32,828 bases of DNA from an uncultured Clostridia bacterium (GTDB lineage Bacteria; Bacillota_A; Clostridia; Christensenellales; CAG-138), in the NCBI GenBank assembly GCA_947302865.1, contig CAMYWS010000002.1, forward strand, positions 1-32,828, given 5' to 3'. Below, piece after piece: positions 1 through 8,432 of the stretch (position 1 is the stretch's first letter; each line of letters starts with the position of its first letter). The notes below the pieces were generated by a model. The model did no database searches, was not told where the DNA came from, and was given only the letters and a program-made list of their open reading frames with translations. The position numbers and the translations under genes are program-made.

Positions 1-16
1 GTCTTTTCGGTTTCAT
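1..16 (-). CDS. Start of a gene cut by the window edge, possibly arginine repressor ArgR
   Basis: Seventeen bases beyond the nadK stop on the minus strand there is an ATG (16 to 14) preceded by a GGAG-type ribosome binding site. Only the first five codons, Met-Lys-Pro-Lys-Arg, lie in the window. In many Clostridia and Bacilli the order dxs-tlyA-(nadK)-argR-recN is conserved, and ArgR proteins often begin with a short Lys/Arg-rich start of this type. The ArgR identity is therefore inferred from gene order. The sequence itself shows only a plausible start codon with a ribosome binding site. Confidence 0.45.
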
Positions 17-32
17 TACTCCATACCTCAGT

Positions 33-818
33 TTAATTCAGTTTTTCCGATATCAGCCGGAACAGGTTGCGATCGCGGAACGTTATCAGTTTCGTGACCT
101 GCATCGAGCGTGTGATCGTGATGCGGTCGTTTCGCGATACGGTGCGGAACCGGTCTCCGTCGGCTGCCAGCACCCCTTTTCCGTCCATGGTGACTTCGAC
201 GGTCGATCCCATCGAACAGACCACCGGACGAAAATGCAGCGTATGCGCGCAGATCGGCGTCACAACCATCGTTTCAAGCCCGTCCGCAACGATCGGCCCG
301 CCCGCAGACAGCGAGTAGCCGGTCGCGCCGGTCGAGGTCGCGACGATCAGCCCGTCCCCGAACAGATCCCCCGCGCTCTGACCGTTGATCTCAAGCGAGA
401 TCTTCATCACGCCCGAAAACGAATGCTTGTAGATCAGAAGGTCGTTGAAGCAGTCGCGAAGGTGTTCTTCGTTCACGCTGACGGAAAGCATTGCGCGTTC
501 ACGGATCGTGTATGCGCCTTCCTTGAGCATCTGAAGCGCTTCGGAAAAACGCTCCTCCGTCCATTCGGTCAGAAACCCGACCCGTCCGCAGTTTACGCCG
601 AACAACGGAACATGATTTCGGCAGGCGATCTGCGCCGTTCGGATGAAGTTCCCGTCCCCGCCGACCGCAACGATCGCCGTATCGTTTTCCGAAACGGGAA
701 TCCCGTCCTCGTGAAGAAGCGAGCAGGAGAAGCCGTTCGCTTCGGCAGCGTCCATCAGCCGGCGGCAGGCAGACGCAAGCGATGCCTTTCCGGTATGCAC
801 CGCAAAAATAAGGTGCAT
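33..818 (-). CDS. nadK: NAD kinase (NadK/PpnK)
   Basis: This 261-residue protein phosphorylates NAD to NADP using ATP or polyphosphate in the cytoplasm. The family's signature GGDGN lies at residues 53-57, followed by the GVNCGRVGFLTE segment at about 74-85. The substrate-binding stretch with STGATGYSLSAGGP is near residues 163-176. Length is normal for a bacterial NAD kinase. The ATG start has a GGAGG site upstream. It follows tlyA by about 80 bp and has its own sigma-A promoter in that gap, so it can be transcribed apart from the long upstream operon. No unusual residues were seen. The call is firm. Confidence 0.96.
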   Translation of the reverse strand: MHLIFAVHTGKASLASACRRLMDAAEANGFSCSLLHEDGIPVSENDTAIVAVGGDGNFIRTAQIACRNHVPLFGVNCGRVGFLTEWTEERFSEALQMLKEGAYTIRERAMLSVSVNEEHLRDCFNDLLIYKHSFSGVMKISLEINGQSAGDLFGDGLIVATSTGATGYSLSAGGPIVADGLETMVVTPICAHTLHFRPVVCSMGSTVEVTMDGKGVLAADGDRFRTVSRNDRITITRSMQVTKLITFRDRNLFRLISEKLN

Positions 819-851
819 AACGCAACCTCCACTTGTGAATATTACGAACTA

Positions 852-880
852 ATTATACAATCGAACCTTGGAAATGGCAA
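852..880 (-). promoter_or_regulatory. Sigma-A promoter of nadK
   Basis: On the minus strand TTGCCA (880-875) is followed after exactly 17 bp by TATAAT (857-852). It sits in the tlyA-nadK gap, about 34 bp upstream of the nadK ATG. The -35 element lies in a small inverted repeat (CCTTG/CAAGG, 866-881). Whether that repeat has any role is unknown. Confidence 0.85.
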
Positions 881-898
881 GGAAATTATGAATAAACT

Positions 899-1720
899 TT
901 AACGATTTTTTCCCAATAAATGGGCATTTGTGACAGTTTCGAGAATGGTTTCCGAGATTTTATGCAAAGATGCGTCGTTTTTGGTACCGCTTTTACGCAT
1001 GTATAAAAGGAATTCGATATTGCCTTTCGGACCCGTAATAGGCGAAAACGAGAGACCGTAAACTTCAAACCCGGTCTGATCCGCAAATATCAGCATCTCG
1101 GAAATGACGCGTTCATGCACGGAAGCGTCGCGCACGACGCCGTTTTTCCCGATTTCGGAACGCCCCGCCTCAAATTGCGGCTTGATCAGCGCAACGACTT
1201 CCCCCTCCTCCGCCATGCTGCCGTACAGCGGCGGCAGGATCAGTCTCAGTGAGATAAAGGAAACGTCGATGGATGCAAAGGTGACCGGTTCCGGGAACCA
1301 CTCCGGCGTCATGAACCGCGCGTTGGTGCGCTCCATGACCGTGACGCGCGGGTCGTTTCTCAACGACCAGTCCAGCTGCCCGTAACCCACGTCGATGGAA
1401 TACACATGCTTTGCGCCGTTTTGCAGCATCACGTCCGTGAACCCGCCGGTCGAAGCGCCGATATCGGCGCAAACGCGATCGTGAAGGTCGATCGGAAACG
1501 TTTTGACGGCTTTATCGAGCTTCAGTCCGCCGCGGCTGACAAACGGGATCACGTCCTCGACGACTGTGACTTCCGCATCGGAAGGGATCTCCTGCCCCGC
1601 CTTTTCCGCGCGCGCGCCGTTCACACGGACCTCGCCTGCCAGGATCAGCGCTCTTGCCTTTTCCCGCGAAGGACACAGTCCGCGTGCGACCATTTCCACG
1701 TCCAAACGTACTTTTGTCAT
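899..1720 (-). CDS. tlyA: TlyA-family rRNA 2'-O-methyltransferase (hemolysin A family)
   Basis: This 273-residue protein has an N-terminal S4 RNA-binding domain (about residues 3-60) followed by an FtsJ/RrmJ-type Rossmann methyltransferase domain. The SAM-binding motif ADIGASTGGFTD is at residues 85-96. Characterised TlyA enzymes methylate 2'-OH groups of 16S and/or 23S rRNA using S-adenosylmethionine. The gene overlaps the dxs stop through a shared ATGA and has a GGAGG site inside the end of dxs, which indicates translational coupling. The order dxs-tlyA is conserved in many Bacillota (yqxC in B. subtilis). The exact target nucleotide cannot be read from sequence. Confidence 0.95.
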   Translation of the reverse strand: MTKVRLDVEMVARGLCPSREKARALILAGEVRVNGARAEKAGQEIPSDAEVTVVEDVIPFVSRGGLKLDKAVKTFPIDLHDRVCADIGASTGGFTDVMLQNGAKHVYSIDVGYGQLDWSLRNDPRVTVMERTNARFMTPEWFPEPVTFASIDVSFISLRLILPPLYGSMAEEGEVVALIKPQFEAGRSEIGKNGVVRDASVHERVISEMLIFADQTGFEVYGLSFSPITGPKGNIEFLLYMRKSGTKNDASLHKISETILETVTNAHLLGKNR

Positions 1721-3546
1721 GCTTCCTCCATCAATGCCTTCAACGCTTCCGTGATTGATTCCTCCGTCAGTCCGTACCGTTCACGCTGGCGCGGGACGGA
1801 CGCGTGCGGGATCGGCTCGACCGGCAGCGCCACCGAGCGTACGCGGCACGGATTGGCTGCAAGCGCGATCTTTGCGCCGAGCGACACGGTGTTTTCTTCC
1901 AGAACGAGAAGGCGCGTATCGTTGTCCCGGAAATACCGGATCAGTTCAACATCGATCGGCTGCAGAAAGCGCGCGTTGACGAGCCCCGTTCCGTTCTTTT
2001 TCGCGATCCAATGCGCAAGAGGCAGCAGCGTGCCGTGCGCGACGATGACCGTCTTCTGCATCGGTTCCGCGATCTCCCACTGTCCGAAAACCAAATTCGT
2101 TTTCATCGGAACATCCGGCAGCGACCCGCGCGGATAACGGACGACGCTCGGCTCTTTTCTGGACACCGCCATCTCGAGCATGGCGACCATCTCGTTCTGC
2201 GAAGACGGCGAATACACGACGAGATTCGGCATCACGGAGAGAAACGCAGGATCGAAAATACCCTGATGCGTCTCGCCGTCGGCCCCGACGAGCCCGGCGC
2301 GGTCGACCGCGATCACAACCGGCAGATTCTGCAGACAGACGTCATGCAGAAGGGAATCGAATCCGCGCTGCAAAAACGACGAATACAGCGCGACGACCGG
2401 ACGCATCCCGCCGCGCGCAAGCCCCGCCGCCATCGTGACGGCATGTGCTTCCGCGATCCCGACGTCAAAGAACTGTTTCGGATATGTTTCGGCAAACTTC
2501 GCAAGCCCTGTCCCGCTCGGCATTGCAGCGGTGATCGCGATCAGCTTTTCATTGTCCTTCGCGAGACGCAGCATCGTTTCGCCGAAGATCTCAGAGCACG
2601 TCTTCTGCCGCTCCGGGCTGACCTTGCCTGTCATGACCTCGAACGGCGCGATGCCATGGAACTTTTCGGGGTTCTCGACCGCGAACGGATATCCCTTGCC
2701 CTTCGTTGTGATCGCGTGCAGGATCATCGGCTTTTTCAGCTCCTTGCAGCGGCGCAGATATTTGACGACCTTGCGTACGTCATGACCGTCGATGGGTCCG
2801 AGATACAGTATCCCGAGCTCTTCGAACGGAAGATTCGGTGCGAGAAAACGCTTCGCGCGGTTTTTGGCGTGCTCCATGTGCCGGCTCAAAAACTTCCCGA
2901 AGCGGCTTGTTTCAAGCACGCCGGTCAAAGAGCGCTTGAACGAGTTGTATGTGCGGTTCGTACGCATCGACGTCAGCGAATTCTTCAGCCCACCGACGTT
3001 TTGCGAGATGGACATCTGGTTGTCGTTCAGGATGATAAGAAGCGGAAGCTTGTCCTGCCCCGCGTCGTCGAGCGCTTCGAAGGACAGCCCTCCCGTCATA
3101 GCACCGTCTCCGACGAGCGCGACCGCCATATGCGGATCGCCGTTCAGCCGCATGGCGCGTGCCATTCCGAGCGCGGCGGAGATCGCCGTGCTTGCGTGAC
3201 CGGTATTGAACACGTCATGCTCGCTTTCGGAGAACTTCGGGAAGCCCGAGATGCCGTTCTCCTGCCGCAGCGTGTCGAACGCGTCCTTTCTGCCTGTCAG
3301 GATCTTGTGTGCATACGCCTGATGCCCGACGTCGAAGATCAGTTTGTCGTTCGGGCTGTCGAAAACGTAATGCATCGCCACGATCAGATCGACCGCGCCG
3401 AGGCTGGAAGCGAGGTGTCCTCCCGTTTTGGACACATGTTCGACCAGAAAAGCGCGCAGTTCGTCGCAAAGCGCGGGAAGCTGCTTTTCATCCAGCGCTT
3501 TGAGGTCTTTGATTCCGTTGACGGTATCCAGGATCGGATAGCTCAT
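1717..3546 (-). CDS. dxs: 1-deoxy-D-xylulose-5-phosphate synthase (Dxs)
   Basis: This 609-residue enzyme condenses pyruvate and glyceraldehyde 3-phosphate to DXP, the first step of the MEP isoprenoid pathway. The thiamine diphosphate/Mg site GDGAMTGG is at residues 146-153 and the continuing NDNQMSIS at 174-181. Conserved histidines lie in GGHLASSLG (from residue 42) and DVGHQAYAHKILTGR (from 72). The pyrimidine-binding and C-terminal transketolase domains follow, including the DRAGLVGADGETHQG segment. Length is normal. It starts one base after the ispA stop and overlaps tlyA by four bases. Pairing with ispA puts precursor and polyprenyl synthesis in one transcript. Confidence 0.98.
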   Translation of the reverse strand: MSYPILDTVNGIKDLKALDEKQLPALCDELRAFLVEHVSKTGGHLASSLGAVDLIVAMHYVFDSPNDKLIFDVGHQAYAHKILTGRKDAFDTLRQENGISGFPKFSESEHDVFNTGHASTAISAALGMARAMRLNGDPHMAVALVGDGAMTGGLSFEALDDAGQDKLPLLIILNDNQMSISQNVGGLKNSLTSMRTNRTYNSFKRSLTGVLETSRFGKFLSRHMEHAKNRAKRFLAPNLPFEELGILYLGPIDGHDVRKVVKYLRRCKELKKPMILHAITTKGKGYPFAVENPEKFHGIAPFEVMTGKVSPERQKTCSEIFGETMLRLAKDNEKLIAITAAMPSGTGLAKFAETYPKQFFDVGIAEAHAVTMAAGLARGGMRPVVALYSSFLQRGFDSLLHDVCLQNLPVVIAVDRAGLVGADGETHQGIFDPAFLSVMPNLVVYSPSSQNEMVAMLEMAVSRKEPSVVRYPRGSLPDVPMKTNLVFGQWEIAEPMQKTVIVAHGTLLPLAHWIAKKNGTGLVNARFLQPIDVELIRYFRDNDTRLLVLEENTVSLGAKIALAANPCRVRSVALPVEPIPHASVPRQRERYGLTEESITEALKALMEEA

Positions 3547-3547
3547 A

Positions 3548-4342
3548 TCAGTATGTTCGACTCCGTAATGCAGATATCAGGTTTCGAAGCGTTTCCGCCG
3601 CTTCTCCCGCAAACGGCGCAAGGATCGCTTTTGCGCGATCGTATTCGGCTTCGATCCGTTTTTTCGTTTCATCAATTCCGTAAAACGTCACGTAGGTCAG
3701 CTTATTCTCCGAACGGTCCTTTTCTTCGTCCAGAACGTCGTCTGTCATCTGGAACAGCAGTCCCAGACTGTCTCCGAACGCCCGCATCACATCCGCCTGA
3801 CCGGGATCGGCAAGATAAGCGCCGGCAGCGCACGCCGCGCGAAACAGTGCGCCGGTCTTGTTCAGATGGATGCGGTCGAGCGCTTCGGCCGAGCGTTCCG
3901 ACAGATTCAGATCGTCGCTCTGTCCGCTGACCATGGCGTATGCGCCTTCGAAGATCGCACGTTTTGCATCGTCATATCCGGTCTGCGAAAGCAGCAAAAG
4001 TCCCGCCTTTGTCAGCAGACCGTCGCCCGCAAGGATCGCGTTGCCCTCTCCGAAGCGCACATGATTGCTTGGTTTGCCGCGGCGAATCGCGTCGTCGTCC
4101 ATCGCGGGAAGATCGTCATGGATCAGCGAATAGCTGTGGATCATTTCGAGTGCGCACGCAAACGGAAGCGCACGTTCCTCGTCTCCGCCGAGCATCGCGG
4201 TCACAAGCAGCATCATCTGCGGACGGATGCGTTTTCCGCCGTCCAAAAGGCTGTATGACATGCTCTCGTTCAGAAGCGGAGCGGAGCCGTCCTGCTTCAT
4301 GTATGAACGCAAGGCGACTTCGATGCGTTCCGCGCGATCCAT
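3548..4342 (-). CDS. ispA: Polyprenyl diphosphate synthase (farnesyl/geranylgeranyl type, IspA)
   Basis: This 264-residue all-helical isoprenyl diphosphate synthase condenses IPP with allylic diphosphates. The first Asp-rich motif DDLPAMD is at residues 76-82. The second Asp-rich motif appears as QMTDDVLDEEKD in the C-terminal half. The GGKRIRP segment at 35-41 binds IPP. It is somewhat shorter than typical IspA (about 290 residues), but all motifs are intact. It shares an ATGA overlap with xseB and sits just before dxs, the usual clostridial arrangement xseA-xseB-ispA-dxs-tlyA. Chain length of the product (C15 or C20) cannot be decided here. Confidence 0.94.
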   Translation of the reverse strand: MDRAERIEVALRSYMKQDGSAPLLNESMSYSLLDGGKRIRPQMMLLVTAMLGGDEERALPFACALEMIHSYSLIHDDLPAMDDDAIRRGKPSNHVRFGEGNAILAGDGLLTKAGLLLLSQTGYDDAKRAIFEGAYAMVSGQSDDLNLSERSAEALDRIHLNKTGALFRAACAAGAYLADPGQADVMRAFGDSLGLLFQMTDDVLDEEKDRSENKLTYVTFYGIDETKKRIEAEYDRAKAILAPFAGEAAETLRNLISALRSRTY

Positions 4343-4533
4343 CAGGCGTTCTCCTTTTCTGTATCCTTTATCCGAGCCTCAAACGCGTCGAGCGTCTGTA
4401 TGCAGTCGCGGTACAGCGCTTCACCCTTTTCATAGAGAGAGATCATCTCCTCCAAAGGCACGTTGCCCGTCTCGAGCTGCGCGACGATCGCTTCCAGGCT
4501 CGCCTGTTTTTCTTCAAAGCTTTGTTCTTTCAT
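4342..4533 (-). CDS. xseB: Exodeoxyribonuclease VII small subunit
   Basis: This 63-residue acidic helical protein has the typical XseB pattern: SFEEKQASLEAIVAQLETG, then PLEEMISLYEKGEALYRDC. Several XseB subunits associate with one XseA to form exonuclease VII, which degrades single-stranded DNA to oligonucleotides. It overlaps both the xseA stop and the ispA start by short ATGA-type junctions, so it is very probably translationally coupled. The length is slightly below the usual 70-80 residues because the tail is short. Confidence 0.94.
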   Translation of the reverse strand: MKEQSFEEKQASLEAIVAQLETGNVPLEEMISLYEKGEALYRDCIQTLDAFEARIKDTEKENA

Positions 4534-5741
4534 ATGGATTCCTTTCCGGTGATCTCCGCCTGCACGGACCCGTCCGCAAACCGGATGGATACCGCGTTTC
4601 CCGTCTTTACCTGCCGCTGTTTTGTCACGATCGCTCCGTCATTTCCCGTTACAAGCGCAAATCCGCGTTCCAGCGTACGCTGCGGGTCATAGGCATAGAG
4701 CCGTTCTTTTTCGCGTTCCAGGCGATTCCTGCATTGCTCCAGCGTGTGCGCGCACCGCTGCGCGATCGCCGCGTGCGCCTCGTCCGCCGCCTGCCGTTTC
4801 TGTTCCAGCGCGCGACTCATCCGCATGCGCATTGCGTCGCCCCACAAAAGCTTCACGCGATCGCGCTTGGCGCGGATCCCGTTCTGCAGTGCGTTCTGTA
4901 GGCGTCTGCCGAGCGCAGCAAGTGTAAACAAAAGCGCGTCGCGTTCGGGAACAGCAAGCTCCGCCGCCGCAGACGGCGTCGGTGCACGCAGATCCGCCAC
5001 GTAATCGCTGATCGAAAAATCCGTTTCGTGTCCGACTGCCGAGATGACCGGGATCGAGCAGGCATGGATCGCTTCCGCGACCGGCGGTTCGTTGAACGGC
5101 CAAAGGTCCTCCATGCTGCCTCCGCCGCGTCCGACAATCAGCACATCGCAGCGTTTTTCGGCGTCCGCACGGCGGATCGCTTCGGCGATCTCCTGCGCCG
5201 CGCCGGTTCCCTGCACCGCTGCGGGATAAAGGATGACCGGCATCGCGGGAAATCTGCGTCCAATCACAGTCTCCACGTCGTACCGTGCCGCGCCGCTTGC
5301 GCTCGTAACAAGCCCGACCGCTTTCGGCAGGAACGGGATCGGTTTCTTTCCCGATTCATCAAACCAGCCGAGCGTTCTGAGCTGTTCCTTGTACGCAGCA
5401 AACGCCGCATACAGCGAACCGTCACCCTTTGCGACAAGACCCGTCGCCATCAGCTGAAAGCGCCCGTCCTTCTGATAGAGCGTCGCGCGTCCCGCAAGGC
5501 GAACGTGCTGTCCGTCCTTCGGAATGAATCGAAGCCCCTGTACGTTCTGCCGGAACATCACGCAGTTGACCGATGCAAGCTCGTCCTTCAGCGTAAAATA
5601 CAGATGCCCGGAGGGATGACGCTTCACGCCCTGCAGCTCGCCTTCCACCGCGAGTTCCTTGAGATTCGGATCAAAACCGAGCATCAAGTCCACATATTCG
5701 GTTAATTCATGCACTGTAAAAACGGGTTTTATCTGCTCCAT
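4530..5741 (-). CDS. xseA: Exodeoxyribonuclease VII large subunit
   Basis: This is the catalytic subunit of exonuclease VII, about 403 residues from the chosen ATG at 5741. That start has GGAG a few bases upstream and is the one that begins the conserved N-terminal OB-fold (KPVFTVHELTEYVD). The open frame extends further upstream to 5882, but the extra 47 codons are Arg-rich and lie inside the neighbouring tsaD-like gene, so they are excluded. The OB-fold motif HPSGHLYFTLKDE is followed by the central GLVTSASGAARYDV segment, DVLIVGRGGGSMEDLWPFNE, and GHETDFSISDYVADLRAPTPSAAAE. A coiled coil precedes a short C-terminal domain. It overlaps xseB by four bases and the upstream gene by 13. Confidence 0.96.
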   Translation of the reverse strand: MEQIKPVFTVHELTEYVDLMLGFDPNLKELAVEGELQGVKRHPSGHLYFTLKDELASVNCVMFRQNVQGLRFIPKDGQHVRLAGRATLYQKDGRFQLMATGLVAKGDGSLYAAFAAYKEQLRTLGWFDESGKKPIPFLPKAVGLVTSASGAARYDVETVIGRRFPAMPVILYPAAVQGTGAAQEIAEAIRRADAEKRCDVLIVGRGGGSMEDLWPFNEPPVAEAIHACSIPVISAVGHETDFSISDYVADLRAPTPSAAAELAVPERDALLFTLAALGRRLQNALQNGIRAKRDRVKLLWGDAMRMRMSRALEQKRQAADEAHAAIAQRCAHTLEQCRNRLEREKERLYAYDPQRTLERGFALVTGNDGAIVTKQRQVKTGNAVSIRFADGSVQAEITGKESI

Positions 5742-6682
5742 GCCGTACTCCGATCCGCTCCGATCAACGCGACGCCGACCGCGTTGTCGGAGGACAATTC
5801 CGGTTTCCCGAAAAGCAGTTTTCCGTTGAACCGTTTTTTCAGCATCATGCGAAGCAGACCGGACGATGCGACGCCGCCGCATACCAGAACCGGCAGATCG
5901 CCGTATGTCTGCTTTGCGTTTTCAAACAGCTTCACGAGCGTCCGCGCAAGGCAGTCGTAAACGCCATACGCGAGCTCTGCGTCCGGAACGGTATGCAAAA
6001 GCCGCTGCGCAGCGGATTCCGCGCCGGAGAAGGAGCACTCCGTCCCCTTCACGGCGCTTGCGAGCTTGACGTTTTTCTGCTCCGCCTGTTCTGCAAGCGC
6101 TTCGAGATGTTTTCCCGCGGGAAACCTTAGTCCCAGCGCAACGCCGACGCGATCGACGAACTGCCCCGCGTGCAGGTCGTTCGAGCATCCGATCGTCTCG
6201 ATCCGGTACGGCGTGTCGCGGTGCGGCTCGACCATCAAAAAATCGGTTGTTCCGCCGCTGATATGAACGGCAAGGAACCGTTCGCGATCCAGCAATTCTT
6301 CGTTTCCGTACAAAGCGGCGCGGATATGTCCGCTTTGATGATCTGTCCGGATCAGCGGCACACCGAGCGCCGCGGCGATCGTCTCCGCCTGTCCGAGCCC
6401 CGCCAGAAACACCGGCATATAACTGTCCGGCTTTGCGGTCGGCGCTGCGCTTACGGAAACGCAGCAGATGCGATCCCGTTTGATCGCGGAAAAAAGTTCG
6501 CAAAGCAGCGGCGGCAGCTGCCGGACGTGCTGAAACAGTCCCTCGGATTGTCTGAGCCCGCGATCTCCAAAAGCTACGGAAAGCATCGTCCCTTTTGAAA
6601 AGACGATGCTCTTTCCATCCGTACATGCGACCGAGGTGGTATAACAGCTCGTGTCGATCCCGATGCTCAGCGATCCCTGCAT
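5729..6682 (-). CDS. TsaD/Kae1-family paralogue (O-sialoglycoprotein endopeptidase-like)
   Basis: This 317-residue ASKHA-fold protein is related to TsaD, which with TsaB and TsaE makes t6A in tRNA. The N-terminal phosphate-binding segment is GIDTSCYTTSVA. The metal site HQSGH matches the TsaD HxxxH motif. HISGGTTDF, then GVALGLRFPAGKHLEAL, SFSGAESAA, CGGVASSG and a late Asp in SSDNAVGVAL follow the family order. It is more divergent than a true TsaD, which normally has HMEGH, SGGHT and CTDNG. It is probably the second, clostridial copy often found next to nusB/xseA. A TTG at 6688 overlaps the nusB stop, but I chose the ATG two codons later. Function beyond family is uncertain. Confidence 0.85.
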   Translation of the reverse strand: MQGSLSIGIDTSCYTTSVACTDGKSIVFSKGTMLSVAFGDRGLRQSEGLFQHVRQLPPLLCELFSAIKRDRICCVSVSAAPTAKPDSYMPVFLAGLGQAETIAAALGVPLIRTDHQSGHIRAALYGNEELLDRERFLAVHISGGTTDFLMVEPHRDTPYRIETIGCSNDLHAGQFVDRVGVALGLRFPAGKHLEALAEQAEQKNVKLASAVKGTECSFSGAESAAQRLLHTVPDAELAYGVYDCLARTLVKLFENAKQTYGDLPVLVCGGVASSGLLRMMLKKRFNGKLLFGKPELSSDNAVGVALIGADRSTAWSR

Positions 6683-6684
6683 GA

Positions 6685-7083
6685 TCAATGCGCTTTGATC
6701 ACCGCGCCGAGAATGCCGTTGATGAATCCCGCGGATTTCTCGCCGCCGAATTCCTTTGCGAGCTCGACCGCCTCGTTGACGGTCGCGCCGACCGGAATGG
6801 ATCGTTCATACAGGATCTCGTAAACAGCGATCCGAAGGATCGAAAGGTCGACCTTTGCAATCCGTCCGATCGACCAGTCCGCGGCGTGCGTTCTAATCTC
6901 TGCGTCGATCTCCTCCATATGCGCACGGACGCCTTCATACAGGCGATCGGAAAACAGCGCGTCCTCCTCCGAAAGCGTGCTGCGTTCGGACTGCTCCAGC
7001 GCGTCCTCGATCGTATCGACGCCGCCGACCGTTTCGGCATAGAGACGCTTCATTGCGATCTCTCTTGACAACGTATGGCTCAT
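6685..7083 (-). CDS. nusB: Transcription antitermination factor NusB
   Basis: This 132-residue helical protein binds boxA RNA together with NusE (S10) to support antitermination of rRNA transcription. It has the family opening SREIAMKRLYAE, and the C-terminal signature VDLSILRIAVYEILYERSIPVGATVNEAVELAKEFGGEKSAGFINGIL is nearly canonical. The start overlaps the DUF2273 stop by an ATGA. The asp23-amaP-DUF2273-nusB-xseA order is common in Clostridia. Confidence 0.97.
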   Translation of the reverse strand: MSHTLSREIAMKRLYAETVGGVDTIEDALEQSERSTLSEEDALFSDRLYEGVRAHMEEIDAEIRTHAADWSIGRIAKVDLSILRIAVYEILYERSIPVGATVNEAVELAKEFGGEKSAGFINGILGAVIKAH

Positions 7084-7292
7084 GCGCGTTTTCCTCTGAA
7101 CAGATTACGGAAAAAGTCTTTGACTGCGTCAAACCCGCCCTTGTCGATCATCCGTCCGAAGAAGATCGCGACAGTAATCAGAAGGCCGACGAGCAGTGTC
7201 CACCAGCCGATCAAATAGATCAACAAAACGATGATCAGGGCAAGAACGCTTAGGATCACTGCCCATTTGTGTTCCTGAATAAACTCTTTCAT
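7080..7292 (-). CDS. DUF2273-type small membrane protein
   Basis: This 70-residue protein has two adjacent hydrophobic helices (about residues 10-29 and 31-47, separated by a GWW turn) and a basic C-terminal tail ending in FRNLFRGKRA. The start at 7292 (MKEFIQEHKW) has a GGAGG site, whereas the longer open frame to 7409 is unsupported and runs over amaP. It sits between amaP and nusB, the standard place for DUF2273 proteins that accompany Asp23 and AmaP at the cell membrane. Its molecular role is not established. Confidence 0.88.
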   Translation of the reverse strand: MKEFIQEHKWAVILSVLALIIVLLIYLIGWWTLLVGLLITVAIFFGRMIDKGGFDAVKDFFRNLFRGKRA

Positions 7293-7320
7293 GTTTTGAT
7301 CCAACCTCCGTCCTGTTCGA

Positions 7321-7866
7321 TCAGATTCGTTTTGGCGGAAGCTCCGCCTGGTCGACCGTAACGTCAATGCTCCCGATCGGCACGCCGCAGAGCGCGACGA
7401 TCGCCGCATGGATCTCGTCCTGCAGCGAATGCGTCAGCTCCAGCAGTGACACCGTCGGAGAAGTCACGGCGCGAACCTCGATCCGGATGCTGCTGCCGAT
7501 CGCGTAGACTTTTGTTTTAGAGCTTTTGACATCTTTTCTGTTTTTCATCGTGCGGTCGACGATCTGCGAAAGTGCCGCAAACGACACCGCCGTTTCGCCG
7601 AGCGCATTTTTTTCCAGCAGAGCAGCCGTCCTGCGATTTCGTTGATTCCAGATCATTCCGTATAATACAATGACGCCGACCGCGATGCAGGCGAGCGCAA
7701 TGAGGATCAGAAGCAGTACTGCCGGCATCCGACGCGATCCTGCGATCATCGTCTGCAATCCTTCCGTTGTGATCGGCCATCCGATCGCCGTCAGAAGCAG
7801 AAAGATGCCAAACGCAGCAGCCGTAAACGCCAGAATTCCGGAAAGGATCCCGACCGCTCGTTTCAT
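7321..7866 (-). CDS. amaP: Alkaline shock response membrane anchor protein AmaP
   Basis: This 181-residue membrane protein has two transmembrane helices (about residues 5-26 and 48-72) followed by a cytosolic Asp23-like domain. That domain includes AVSFAALSQIVDRTM and a C-terminal SLLELTHSLQDEIHAAIVALCGVPIGSIDVTV. AmaP tethers Asp23 to the membrane in staphylococci. The position between asp23 and a DUF2273 gene supports the call. The start at 7866 has a GAGAG-type site. Confidence 0.85.
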   Translation of the reverse strand: MKRAVGILSGILAFTAAAFGIFLLLTAIGWPITTEGLQTMIAGSRRMPAVLLLILIALACIAVGVIVLYGMIWNQRNRRTAALLEKNALGETAVSFAALSQIVDRTMKNRKDVKSSKTKVYAIGSSIRIEVRAVTSPTVSLLELTHSLQDEIHAAIVALCGVPIGSIDVTVDQAELPPKRI

Positions 7867-7929
7867 GCAATTCTCTCCTTCTTCATGCTTGTCCGCACCG
7901 CAGCGCCGAAGATGACTCCGGCAACCCGA

Positions 7930-8343
7930 TCATTTGACGCGAGCTTCGGGCTTCGGCTGTTCGACGGGCACTTCCTTCGTGAATACGATGGAATTGACCG
8001 CGATATTGACCTGAACGACCTTGAGTCCCGTCATCGTCTCGATCGCGTTTTTGACTGCGGCCTGCACATTGCGGCAGACCTCCTGAATACGGAAGCCGTA
8101 GCGAACGATGATGCTCATGTCGACCGCACATTCGACCGCGCCGACTTCAACCTTGATGCCCTTCGTATAGTTCTTTTTGCCGAGCTTTTCGCCGATCCCT
8201 TCAAACGCGGTGCCGCTCATTCCGTAAACGCCTTCGACTTCGGCGGCGGCAAGCGTTGCGATCGTCGCGACAACGTCCTCTGCAAATACGATTTTGCCGT
8301 CGTTCTCTTCGGATTCGATGGTAATATCCTTATATTCGCTCAT
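7930..8343 (-). CDS. Asp23/Gls24 family envelope stress protein
   Basis: This 137-residue protein has the Asp23 fold pattern: GKIVFAEDVVATIATLAAAEVEGVYGMSG, a VDMSIIVRYGFRIQEVCRNVQ strand-helix segment, and AVKNAIETMTGLKVVQVNIAVNSIVF. Asp23 proteins form a membrane-associated network through AmaP in response to cell-wall stress. The ATG start has GGAGG upstream, and a sigma-A promoter precedes it. It is the first gene of the long housekeeping operon that runs leftwards to nadK. Confidence 0.94.
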   Translation of the reverse strand: MSEYKDITIESEENDGKIVFAEDVVATIATLAAAEVEGVYGMSGTAFEGIGEKLGKKNYTKGIKVEVGAVECAVDMSIIVRYGFRIQEVCRNVQAAVKNAIETMTGLKVVQVNIAVNSIVFTKEVPVEQPKPEARVK

Positions 8344-8382
8344 TTCGGTTCCTCCAATTCGTGAATTGCTATATTCTTAGGT

Positions 8383-8411
8383 AGTATACCATCTTTCTTC
8401 CAAAAAGTAAA
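8383..8411 (-). promoter_or_regulatory. Sigma-A promoter of the asp23-nusB-dxs operon
   Basis: On the minus strand TTTACT (8411-8406) and TATACT (8388-8383) are separated by 17 bp, in the 90-bp gap between spoIIIAH and asp23. The predicted transcript starts about 35 bases before the asp23 ATG. No terminator hairpin was seen between spoIIIAH and this promoter. Confidence 0.75.
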
Positions 8412-8432
8412 CCCATCAAAGCGAATTCTCCG

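Noticed and set aside
1804..3930. Long plus-strand open frame of 708 codons opposite dxs and ispA
   Set aside because: It is the Arg/His-rich antisense shadow of dxs and ispA, with no ribosome binding site or family resemblance.
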